Positions 1-6,735 of a stretch of DNA of 20,711 nt are shown here, one piece after another. Each line of letters begins with the position of its first letter. Position 1 is the first letter of the stretch. The notes under the pieces are model-generated. The model was not told the DNA's origin. It saw only the letters and a list, made by a program, of their open reading frames with translations, and ran no database searches. This DNA is from an uncultured Gammaproteobacteria bacterium (GTDB lineage: Bacteria > Pseudomonadota > Gammaproteobacteria > Rariloculales > Rariloculaceae), in assembly GCA_946887385.1 (NCBI GenBank), contig CAMPKU010000047.1, positions 1-20,711 on the forward strand. Direction: 5' to 3'. Position numbers and translations under genes: made by a program.

Positions 1-1
1 C

Positions 2-598
2 TATCCGTTCGCGTGGAGTAACCATCCCGCGAAGGCGACGGCCGCAGCGGCCGGCGGCTGCATGCTCGTGCGCACGGACGCGCTGCGGCAGATCGGCGGC
101 TTTGCCTCGATCCGCGGCGCGCTGATCGACGACTGTACGCTGGCGGCCGCGCTGAAACGCCATCGTCCTACGATTTGGCTCGGCATGAGTCACGCCGTGC
201 GAAGCCTGCGCGGGTACGCGCTGCTCGCCGATTTCTGGAGCATGGTGAGCCGCAGCGCGTTCACGCAGCTTCGCTATTCGCCGTGGTGGCTGCTCGCCGC
301 CACCGCGCTGATGCTGCTCACGTTGATGGCCCCGGTCGCCGGAGTGGCGGCTGGCGCCATGGCCCGCGATCCGCAGCTCCTGGCAATAGCGGGCCTCGCG
401 TGGCTCGCCCTCTCGGCCGCCTATTGGCCGGTGGTTTCGTTCTATCGGCTGCCGGCGGCGTGGGCGGCCACCTTACCGCTGGCCGCGGCGCTGTTTCTGG
501 CGATGACCTGGGCGTCGGCCATCGGTTATTGGCGCGGCACCCGGGCGAGCTGGAAGGCGCGCGACTATGGCCGAGCGCCGCACGTCCCGGGCCGTTGA
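2..598 (+). CDS. hpnB: Hopene-associated glycosyltransferase HpnB, C-terminal part (5' end outside window)
   Basis: Open from the left edge in frame 2, ending at TGA 596-598, so only about the last 198 residues are visible. The first residues include AAAAGGCMLVR followed by ALRQIGGF, then DDCTLAAALKR. This is the acceptor/catalytic part of a family 2 glycosyltransferase (GGC loop, DD acidic pair). A RSAFTQLRYSP stretch sits where processive GT2 enzymes carry a QxxRW-like motif. Three to four hydrophobic segments follow (roughly residues 95-185), then a basic tail containing GYWRG. This architecture, and especially GGCMLVR with the RxAFTQLRYSP segment, fits HpnB, a membrane glycosyltransferase encoded with hopanoid genes. 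Its exact sugar substrate is not settled. The donor-binding N-terminal domain lies outside the window. The alternative is an unassigned GT2 membrane enzyme. Confidence 0.78.
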   Translation, partial: YPFAWSNHPAKATAAAAGGCMLVRTDALRQIGGFASIRGALIDDCTLAAALKRHRPTIWLGMSHAVRSLRGYALLADFWSMVSRSAFTQLRYSPWWLLAATALMLLTLMAPVAGVAAGAMARDPQLLAIAGLAWLALSAAYWPVVSFYRLPAAWAATLPLAAALFLAMTWASAIGYWRGTRASWKARDYGRAPHVPGR

Positions 599-653
599 GC
601 CGAGCGCTAAAGCCCAAGAGTTGAACGGCTTTTCGCCCTCTTGTAACGTCGAT

Positions 654-668
654 CGGTCGATCCGACCG
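654..668 (+). promoter_or_regulatory. Small perfect hairpin in the leader of the TonB-domain gene
   Basis: CGGTCG, loop ATC, CGACCG: a 6-bp GC-rich stem with a 3-base loop. It sits in the 88-base gap between hpnB and the next gene, about 18 bases before the start codon. It has no U-tract, so it is not a convincing terminator. It could shape the leader mRNA or be chance. A weak TTGAAC/TGTAAC pair (621-626 and 642-647, spacing 15) lies just upstream and is not counted as a promoter. Confidence 0.25.
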
Positions 669-686
669 GCAAGAGGCTGTCTCGCG

Positions 687-1964
687 ATGACGTTGTTACC
701 GGGGCGCGCGCACCGTTGGAGGAGGGCATCGTCTGTCTGCGCGGCCTGTGTCTTGATCGCAGCGTCCGTGGCTCTTCGCGCAGCGGCCCAGCCGCTCGAA
801 ACGGCGAGCGCACGTGAACCGCGCTCATCGATCGACGATGTCACGGAGCCGCTGCTGGCGCGCGTCGAAGCCGAGGAAGCCCGCGACGGTCCGTTCTCCC
901 GCAACCTCATCGATTTGCTCGCCTCGCTGGGTTTTGCTTATCAGGAATACGGCGACCATGATCTAGCACGCGCGATTCTCGAGCGTGCGCTCTATCTGCA
1001 GCGTTTCAACGAGGGCTTGTTCAACCTCGATCAGGCGCCGCTGTTGGAACGGCTCATCGAGAGCGAGCTCGGCCTTGGCCGAGCCGAAGAGGCGGCGGAG
1101 CTGCAGCAACGGCTGCTCGAGCTCGCGCGGCGCAACCGTGAGGATCCGCGCAGTGCAGCGATTTTTCGCGCTGCGGCGGAGCGGGAGATGGCGTACTACG
1201 AGCGCTATCTGCGCGGCGAGCTGCCGCTCGTCATCGCGATCAACGACGGCAATTCCGCAGCACGCATGGCACAAGCCAGCATTCGACGGGCTCGCCGCCA
1301 CTACAACGAGGCCATCGGCGTGCTCTTCGCCAACGTCGCCGAGGATCGTACTGTGCTGGCCGAGCTCGCCGAGCTCGAGGAAGAACTCGCGCGCACGTTT
1401 TATCTCGAAGCATCCCACCGCCGCCGCTCGTTGTTTCAGGGGCCCACCGACCCGCTGTATGGGCAAGGCGTAGGCAGCTATCGGCGCCGAGTCGGGTACG
1501 CGAGCACGACGTCGTCCACGGCGTTCGATTACGCGCGCGCGTTGGTTGAGCTCGCGGACTGGTCGTTGCTCTTCTCGCGCAACGGCACGGCCGTGGAGCG
1601 CTATGCCGAGGCGTTTGCGCTGCTCGTCGAGCAGCGCGTGCCCGCGGCCTCGATCGAGGAGCTGTTTCCGAGCGATAGGCCGGTATTCCTGCCGGCGTTC
1701 GTCTCGAGCCCGCTCGACGCGAGCGCTGTTGCAGGGTCGACGGGTCATGTGGACGTGGACTTCGAGATCGGCAAGTACGGCCAGCCGCGCAAAGTCAGGG
1801 TTGTGGCGGTTTCGGACGACGTCGCGGCGCGCGAATCCAAAGCCGTTCTCGCCGCGATTGCGCGCGCACGCTATCGACCGCCGCCGGGCCCCGGCGCGCC
1901 GTCCGCAACCGAGTATCGCCTCCGTTACTCGCTGGCCGACGGCAGCTTTACCCCGCGGCTCTGA
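687..1964 (+). CDS. Exported TPR-like protein with C-terminal TonB domain
   Basis: 425 residues from ATG 687, which is preceded by AAGAGG (671-676). Longer in-frame starts back to 567 would overlap hpnB and put a non-signal-like extension before the signal peptide. Residues 1-34 form a signal peptide: basic HRWRR, a hydrophobic core, then an ALRAAAQ cleavage region. Residues about 50-320 are acidic/basic helices rich in Ala, Leu, Glu and Arg, with TPR-like stretches (about 75-105, 130-150 and 280-315). Residues about 353-415 form a TonB C-terminal domain: a GHVDVDFEIGKYGQPRKV strand region, then an AIARARYRPPP segment. The usual N-terminal membrane anchor and Pro-rich spacer of a classical TonB are absent, so an energy-transducing role is doubtful. 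A periplasmic binding or scaffold role is more likely. Function is unknown. The same strand and close spacing suggest possible co-transcription with hpnB. Confidence 0.8.
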   Translation: MTLLPGRAHRWRRASSVCAACVLIAASVALRAAAQPLETASAREPRSSIDDVTEPLLARVEAEEARDGPFSRNLIDLLASLGFAYQEYGDHDLARAILERALYLQRFNEGLFNLDQAPLLERLIESELGLGRAEEAAELQQRLLELARRNREDPRSAAIFRAAAEREMAYYERYLRGELPLVIAINDGNSAARMAQASIRRARRHYNEAIGVLFANVAEDRTVLAELAELEEELARTFYLEASHRRRSLFQGPTDPLYGQGVGSYRRRVGYASTTSSTAFDYARALVELADWSLLFSRNGTAVERYAEAFALLVEQRVPAASIEELFPSDRPVFLPAFVSSPLDASAVAGSTGHVDVDFEIGKYGQPRKVRVVAVSDDVAARESKAVLAAIARARYRPPPGPGAPSATEYRLRYSLADGSFTPRL

Positions 1965-2050
1965 CCTCGTTCGGGCGCACCGCGGCCCTGAGCGCACGGC
2001 CGCCCTTGCCACGGCAACGGCGCCGATGCAACTGGAATGTCACCGGCGCG

Positions 2051-2079
2051 TAACCGCGGTAATACCGACTTTGTTACCG
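2051..2079 (+). promoter_or_regulatory. Candidate response-regulator site: three direct repeats N-W-ACCG upstream of the sulfate/two-component operon
   Basis: TAACCG (2051-2056), ATACCG (2062-2067) and TTACCG (2074-2079) are spaced 11 and 12 bases apart, about one helical turn. OmpR/PhoB-family regulators typically bind such direct repeats, and the operon downstream encodes one. The block lies 49 bases before the cysA start, with a weak -10-like TACGAT at 2088-2093. The repeats are seen in the sequence; the regulatory role is inferred. The first two repeats also contain palindromes (ACCGCGGT 2053-2060, GGTAATACC 2058-2066), so a dimeric repressor site is an alternative. The rest of the 163-base gap (1965-2127) shows nothing recognisable. 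Confidence 0.35.
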
Positions 2080-2127
2080 GGGCTCGGTACGATGCAAGTC
2101 GAGTCCCAGCATGGACGCGGCTAGCCT

Positions 2128-3909
2128 ATGTCGATCGTTCTCGAGCAAGTCTCCAAGGAATTTCGCGGCGCCGCGGCCGTCAACGACGTAACGGCCCAGA
2201 TCGACGATGGCGAGCTATTCGTGTTGCTCGGCCCGTCCGGCAGCGGCAAGAGCACGCTGCTGCGAGCCATTGCGGGTCTCACCACCATCGATCACGGCCG
2301 GATCGTGCTTCATGGCAGAGACGTCACGAACGTCGGAGCGCGGCACCGCGAGGTGGGGTTCGTGTTCCAGAACTATGCGCTGTTTCGCCACATGACCGTG
2401 GCGGACAACATCGAGTTCGCGCTGCGAGCCCGCCGAGTGCGGCGCAGCGAGCGGCGCCGCCGCCGCGCCGAGCTGCTCAAGCTCGTGGCTCTCGACGGCT
2501 ACGACCAGCGGTTCCCGAGCGAGCTTTCGGGCGGCCAGCAGCAACGGGTCGCGCTGGCGCGGGCGCTCGCGCACGAGCCGCGCGTGCTGTTGCTCGACGA
2601 GCCTTTTGGCGCGCTCGATGCCAAGATCCGCGAAGAGCTGCGGCGCGCGATCCGCGAGATTCAACGAGCCGTGGGCATCACCACGATGCTCGTCACGCAC
2701 GACCAGGACGAAGCGTTCAGCATGGCCGACCGCATCGGCGTCATGGATCGCGGGCGGCTGCAGGAGGTCGGCGATCCGCGGGCGCTCTATCAGCGGCCCG
2801 GTACGCGCTTCGTGGCCACGTTTTTGGGCGGCGCAAATTTGCTGCTCGGCCCCTACGGCTATCGCGACGTTCGGCTCGGCGAGTCGTACTTCGACGTGGA
2901 CCGCTGGTCGGACGCGCTGCGTAGCGGCGACGAAGCCGCCGTCGTCGTGCGGCCGGAGGATGTGGTGCTCGCGCCGATGCGCGATCTGCTCACGGTGCCC
3001 GTCGTCGGCACGGGCAAGGTCGTGGAGGTGAAGTTCATCGGCTCGAACGAGCGGCTGCGTCTCGAGATGAATGCCACCGAAACGCTCGCGAGTGCGCAGC
3101 GGCCCGGGGCGGCCATCTTTTCGATCGAGGCGGCACGCGCGGCCAGCGACGTGGAAGCGATGCCGCTCTCCGTGGGCCAGAACGTCTACGTGGGCTTCAA
3201 GCACATGCATGCGTTGCCCACACCGGTTAGCAGCCTGCGGCTCATCGCGAGCGGCAACCGTTCGGCCGACAGCATCGCGAACACGCCGCTCGTGCGGCAG
3301 CTCGCGGAGCGGATGCACATCGAGCCGCTCTATTACGCAGAGCCGGCGGAGCTGCCCGAGCAAGTGCGCGGTCTACCGATCTTGGCGCTCGATTCCGACA
3401 CGAACTTGAGCACCGCACTCGAGCTGCTCGAGCGCGGTGCGCGGCAGGTGCTCGTGCTCGCGGCGCAGGAGCCGCGTGTGGAGCGCATGCTGATCTACGT
3501 CGAGCCGTCGTCGTTCGGGCGCGATAGCGTGCTCGCCGCGGCGGCGAGCTTGGCGCGCCATTTGCCGATCGACGTAGGCATGCTGGTGCGCGACGAGGAG
3601 GGAGCGCATGCCGGCGGGTATCGCGATCTGCTCGACTTGCGCGACGAGTCCCTGAAAGGTCACGGCCTCGACCTGCGCACCGAGACCTTCCGCGGCAATC
3701 CTACGGATGCCGTGCGCGAGCGGCTCGTTACCTCCGACGAGCCCACGCTGCTCGTGATCGGGCTCAGCGCGCCCGAGCGCTGCAGCGATCTGCTCGAGGA
3801 TCTGAAGAAACTGTTGCGCGAGCAGCCGCCGGCGGCCGTGCTGTTCGTGAACGGCCGCGACCGAACGCAAGCCGAGGCGCAGCCGTACGCGGCGGCGTTT
3901 TCTCTTTGA
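2128..3909 (+). CDS. cysA: Sulfate/thiosulfate ABC transporter ATP-binding protein with C-terminal Usp-like extension
   Basis: 593 residues, against about 330-370 for ordinary CysA. It powers sulfate import through CysT/CysW at the inner membrane. The ABC domain is complete: Walker A GPSGSGKST (35-43), Q-loop Q81, signature LSGGQQQR (133-140), Walker B VLLLDEP (153-159), switch His191. Residues about 235-375 form the TOBE-like regulatory region typical of CysA/PotA-type ATPases (VVVRPEDVVLAP near 272-283). Residues about 385-593 are extra and resemble a universal-stress-protein fold: strand/helix alternation with RMLIYVEPS (453-461), an LVRDEEG segment, TLLVIGLSAPE (540-550) and AAVLFVNGRD. 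The Usp ATP-binding pattern G-x2-G-x9-G-S/T is absent, so this domain probably does not bind ATP in the usual way. No clear Shine-Dalgarno precedes ATG 2128. It overlaps the next gene by 4 bases. The sulfate assignment rests on the neighbouring binding protein. Confidence 0.88.
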   Translation: MSIVLEQVSKEFRGAAAVNDVTAQIDDGELFVLLGPSGSGKSTLLRAIAGLTTIDHGRIVLHGRDVTNVGARHREVGFVFQNYALFRHMTVADNIEFALRARRVRRSERRRRRAELLKLVALDGYDQRFPSELSGGQQQRVALARALAHEPRVLLLDEPFGALDAKIREELRRAIREIQRAVGITTMLVTHDQDEAFSMADRIGVMDRGRLQEVGDPRALYQRPGTRFVATFLGGANLLLGPYGYRDVRLGESYFDVDRWSDALRSGDEAAVVVRPEDVVLAPMRDLLTVPVVGTGKVVEVKFIGSNERLRLEMNATETLASAQRPGAAIFSIEAARAASDVEAMPLSVGQNVYVGFKHMHALPTPVSSLRLIASGNRSADSIANTPLVRQLAERMHIEPLYYAEPAELPEQVRGLPILALDSDTNLSTALELLERGARQVLVLAAQEPRVERMLIYVEPSSFGRDSVLAAAASLARHLPIDVGMLVRDEEGAHAGGYRDLLDLRDESLKGHGLDLRTETFRGNPTDAVRERLVTSDEPTLLVIGLSAPERCSDLLEDLKKLLREQPPAAVLFVNGRDRTQAEAQPYAAAFSL

Positions 3910-5006
3910 GCGTGAAAACCTCAGCGGCAATGGCGCGCAATTTTTTCCTGGCGGCAACCGGCGCCGTGCTGTGCGCGTGCGGCCCAAGCGGCAACGGCGA
4001 GCTGCAGCTTTTGAACGTGTCGTACGACCCGACACGCGAGCTGTACCGCGAGGTCAACGAGCAGTTCATCGCGAAGTGGCTCGCCGACGGCGGAGAGCCG
4101 GTGGTGGTGCAGATGTCGCACGGCGGCTCCGGCAGCCAGGCCCGTGCCGTGATCGACGGCCTGAATGCCGACGTCGTAACGCTCGCGCTCGCCTGGGACA
4201 TCGACAACATCCAAGCCTTGAGCAGGCGCTTGCCTGCGTCGTGGCAGTCGCGCCTGCCGAACAATAGCTCGCCGTACACGTCGACGATCGTGTTCCTCGT
4301 GCGCGAAGGCAATCCGAAGAGCATCCGCGACTGGCCCGATCTGCTCGGCGAAGGCGTCGAGATCATTACGCCGAACCCGAAAACGTCGGGCGGTGCGCGT
4401 TGGAATTACCTCGCAGCCTGGGGATTCGCGCTGGAGCGCGCGCTCGATGGCGATCTCGGCAGGCTGTCGTCGCTCTCCGCAGCCGAGCTTGCGGCCGCGC
4501 AACGGGAGGCCGAGGCGTTCGTCGGTGAAGTTTATCGGCGCGTGCCCGTGCAGGACACCGGCGCGCGCGCAGCCACGAACACGTTCGTGCAGCGGGGCAT
4601 CGGCGACGTGCTGCTCGCCTGGGAGAACGAGGCGCTGCTCGCGGAGGCCGAGATGGGCGCCGGCGCGTTCGACATCGTGATCCCGTCGGTGAGCGTGCTG
4701 GCGGAGCCGCCCGTGGCACTGATCGACTCGATCGTCGACCGCAAAGGCACGCGCGCGGCGGCGGAGGCGTATCTCGACTTCCTGTACACGCCCGCCGGCC
4801 AGGACATCGTCGCGCGCAACTTCTTTAGACCGAGCGACGCCGCGGTCGCCGAGCGCTATGCCCCACAATTCCCGCAGCTGCGGCTGTTCACGGTCGATGC
4901 CGTGTTCGGCGGCTGGGCGCGAGCGCAAGCCGAGCACTTCGCGGACGGCGGCATCTACGACCGCCTGTTCGAAGCGGCAGCGGGTCTGCCGCCGCGGCCG
5001 CGATGA
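3906..5006 (+). CDS. sbp: Sulfate-binding protein of the Sbp/CysP family, likely lipoprotein
   Basis: 366 residues from TTG 3906, which overlaps the cysA stop as TTGA. An in-frame ATG at 3930 is the alternative start and keeps the whole signal sequence. A hydrophobic leader ends in LCAC, a plausible lipobox with Cys25 as the lipidated residue, instead of the cleaved soluble signal of enterobacterial Sbp. The mature start LQLLNVSYDPTREL (33-46) is the family hallmark. SHGGSGSQAR (71-80) and NPKTSGGAR (157-165) match the two conserved sulfate-binding-protein signatures; the second forms the loop that holds the oxyanion through main-chain NH groups. It would capture sulfate (or thiosulfate) outside the inner membrane and deliver it to CysTW. 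Chemically similar oxyanions such as molybdate are bound by a different family (ModA), so sulfate is preferred. Confidence 0.92.
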   Translation: MSVKTSAAMARNFFLAATGAVLCACGPSGNGELQLLNVSYDPTRELYREVNEQFIAKWLADGGEPVVVQMSHGGSGSQARAVIDGLNADVVTLALAWDIDNIQALSRRLPASWQSRLPNNSSPYTSTIVFLVREGNPKSIRDWPDLLGEGVEIITPNPKTSGGARWNYLAAWGFALERALDGDLGRLSSLSAAELAAAQREAEAFVGEVYRRVPVQDTGARAATNTFVQRGIGDVLLAWENEALLAEAEMGAGAFDIVIPSVSVLAEPPVALIDSIVDRKGTRAAAEAYLDFLYTPAGQDIVARNFFRPSDAAVAERYAPQFPQLRLFTVDAVFGGWARAQAEHFADGGIYDRLFEAAAGLPPRPR

Positions 5007-5047
5007 CCGTGCGCTACGCGCCCCGCGCCGAGCTCGGGCCTTAGCCT

Positions 5048-5893
5048 ATGGCCGCCGCAAGAGGCTGGGTAAGCCCCAGCGTGCTGCCGGGGTTTGGCCT
5101 GACGCTGGGGTTCGCCGGGCTGTTCCTCACGTTCATCGTGCTGATCCCGCTGGCGGCGCTGATCATCCGAGCCGCCAGCTTGCCGCTCGACGAGTTCTGG
5201 CGCATCGCCACCGAGCCGCGCGCGCTCGCTTCGTACCGCCTCACCTTCGGCGCTTCGTTGCTCGCTGCGACCGTGAACGCGGTGTTCGGCTTCATCATTG
5301 CCTGGACGCTCGTGCGCTACGACTTTCCGGGCCGCCGGCTCGTCGACGCCATCATCGACTTGCCGTTCGCCCTGCCCACGGCCGTGTCCGGCATCGCGCT
5401 GGCCACCGTGTTCGCGCCGAACGGCTGGCTCGGCGAGCAGCTCGCGCGCCTCGGCGTGCAAGTGGCCTACACCTGGGTGGGCGTTGTAGTGGCGTTGACG
5501 CTGATCGGCCTGCCGTTCGTCGTACGCTCCGTGCAGCCCGCGCTCGAGGAAGTGGACGTGAGCCTCGAGGAGGCCGCGGAGTCGCTCGGCGCGAGCCGCT
5601 GGACGGTGTTCCGCCGCGTGGTGCTGCCCACGGTGTTGCCCGCGCTCGCGACGGGTTTCACGCTGGCGCTCGCACGAGCGGTCGGCGAATACGGCTCGGT
5701 GATCTTCATCGCGGGCAACTTGCCTCTGCGCACCGAGATCACGCCGCTGTTGATCGTGATCAAGCTCGAGCAGTACGACTATATCGGCGCAGCCGCGCTC
5801 GGTCTCGTCATGCTCTGCGTGTCGTTCGTGATGCTTCTATCGATCAACGCCATCAACGGCTGGCGTATTCGCCGCGTGGCGGGCAGGCGATGA
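5048..5893 (+). CDS. cysT: Sulfate ABC transporter permease CysT (CysU)
   Basis: 281 residues, normal length. It forms half of the transmembrane channel for sulfate together with CysW. About six hydrophobic segments are visible, beginning at residues 16-40 and 66-88. The cytoplasmic EAA loop that docks to the ATPase is LEEAAESLGASRWTVFRRVV (173-192). LPFALPTAVSGIAL (105-118) and ARAVGEYGSVIFIAGN (209-224) are highly typical of CysT. It starts 41 bases after the binding-protein gene. Its start context TAGCCTATG is identical to that of cysA and has no obvious Shine-Dalgarno. The ATG of cysW overlaps its stop (ATGA). Confidence 0.94.
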   Translation: MAAARGWVSPSVLPGFGLTLGFAGLFLTFIVLIPLAALIIRAASLPLDEFWRIATEPRALASYRLTFGASLLAATVNAVFGFIIAWTLVRYDFPGRRLVDAIIDLPFALPTAVSGIALATVFAPNGWLGEQLARLGVQVAYTWVGVVVALTLIGLPFVVRSVQPALEEVDVSLEEAAESLGASRWTVFRRVVLPTVLPALATGFTLALARAVGEYGSVIFIAGNLPLRTEITPLLIVIKLEQYDYIGAAALGLVMLCVSFVMLLSINAINGWRIRRVAGRR

Positions 5894-6735
5894 TCGCCGC
5901 AGCCGATAGCGTCGTGCGCAAATCGCAGAGCGCGCTCGTGCGCGTCATATTGATCGCCGTGTCGGTGCTGTTCCTTTTTTGCATCTTGATCCTGCCCGTA
6001 GTCTCGGTGCTGGCCCATGCGTTCTCCGAGGGGCTCGACATTTACCTGGAGGCGCTGCGCGCGCCCGACACTCGGGCCGCCATTCGGTTGACGCTGACCA
6101 CGGCGGCAATCGTGGTGCCGCTCAATACGGTGTTCGGCGTTGCGGCTGCGTGGGCCATTGCGAAATTCGATTTTCGCGGCAAGCAAATCCTGATCACCTT
6201 GATCGACCTGCCGTTCTCGGTGTCGCCCGTGATCGCCGGCCTGGTGTTCGTGCTGCTGTTCGGCTCGCAGGGCTGGTTCGGCCCCTGGTTCCGCGATCAG
6301 GGCATTCAGATCGTCTTCGCGCTGCCCGGCATCGTGCTGGCAACGATGCTGGTCACGTTTCCTTACGTGGCGCGCGAGCTGATTCCGATCATGCAGCTTC
6401 AGGGCCGTGAGGCCGAAGAGGCCGCAGTGAGCCTGGGCGCGGGCGGCTGGATGACGTTCTTCCGCGTGACGCTGCCGAGCATTCGCTGGGGCTTGCTGTA
6501 CGGGGTGATTCTCTGCAATGCGCGCGCCATGGGCGAGTTCGGCGCCGTGGCCGTCGTCTCGGGGCACATCCGCGGCCTTACGACTACGATGCCGCTGCAG
6601 GCGCAAGTGCTGTACGACGAGTATGATCTGGTCGGGGCGTTTGCCGTCGCGTCACTATTGATGTTGCTGGCCTTGCTCACGTTGGTGGTCAAGACCGTCG
6701 TGGAGGCCTTAGGCGCTCGGCGGCGGCGCGCATGA
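5890..6735 (+). CDS. cysW: Sulfate ABC transporter permease CysW
   Basis: 281 residues from ATG 5890. The same frame stays open far upstream, but only because it shadows cysT. The ATGA overlap and the alignment of the first membrane segment (residues 17-43) fix this start. Hallmarks are LIDLPFSVSPVIAGLVFVLL (104-123), a GSQGWFGPW loop, the EAA loop EEAAVSLGAGGWMTFFRVTL (176-195) and ARAMGEFGAVAVVSGHIRG (211-229). It pairs with CysT and docks on CysA. Its stop overlaps the start of the histidine kinase gene by 4 bases, which physically couples the transporter to the signalling genes. Confidence 0.95.
   Translation: MIAAADSVVRKSQSALVRVILIAVSVLFLFCILILPVVSVLAHAFSEGLDIYLEALRAPDTRAAIRLTLTTAAIVVPLNTVFGVAAAWAIAKFDFRGKQILITLIDLPFSVSPVIAGLVFVLLFGSQGWFGPWFRDQGIQIVFALPGIVLATMLVTFPYVARELIPIMQLQGREAEEAAVSLGAGGWMTFFRVTLPSIRWGLLYGVILCNARAMGEFGAVAVVSGHIRGLTTTMPLQAQVLYDEYDLVGAFAVASLLMLLALLTLVVKTVVEALGARRRRA

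Noticed and set aside
693..2082. 12-base direct repeat TTGTTACCGGGG at 693-704 and 2071-2082
   Set aside because: Several 12-base repeats are expected by chance in a 20-kb window, and the first copy lies inside a coding region.
2054..2103. Two short matches to conserved 16S rRNA: CCGCGGTAATAC (2054-2065) and ATGCAAGTCGAG (2092-2103)
   Set aside because: The two matches are in the reverse order to that in 16S rRNA, and the flanking bases do not match, so this is not an rRNA fragment. It is a curious coincidence at best.
4858..5889. In-frame extension of the cysW reading frame by 344 codons upstream
   Set aside because: It only shadows the end of the binding-protein gene and cysT. The encoded residues are low-complexity, Arg/Ala-rich, and the true CysW homology begins at 5890.
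3906..5893. Assignment of the ABC transporter as molybdate/tungstate-specific because a Mo/W enzyme operon is nearby
   Set aside because: The binding protein carries both sulfate-binding-protein signatures (SHGGSGSQAR and NPKTSGGAR) and the permeases are CysT/CysW type, with two separate permeases instead of a single ModB.
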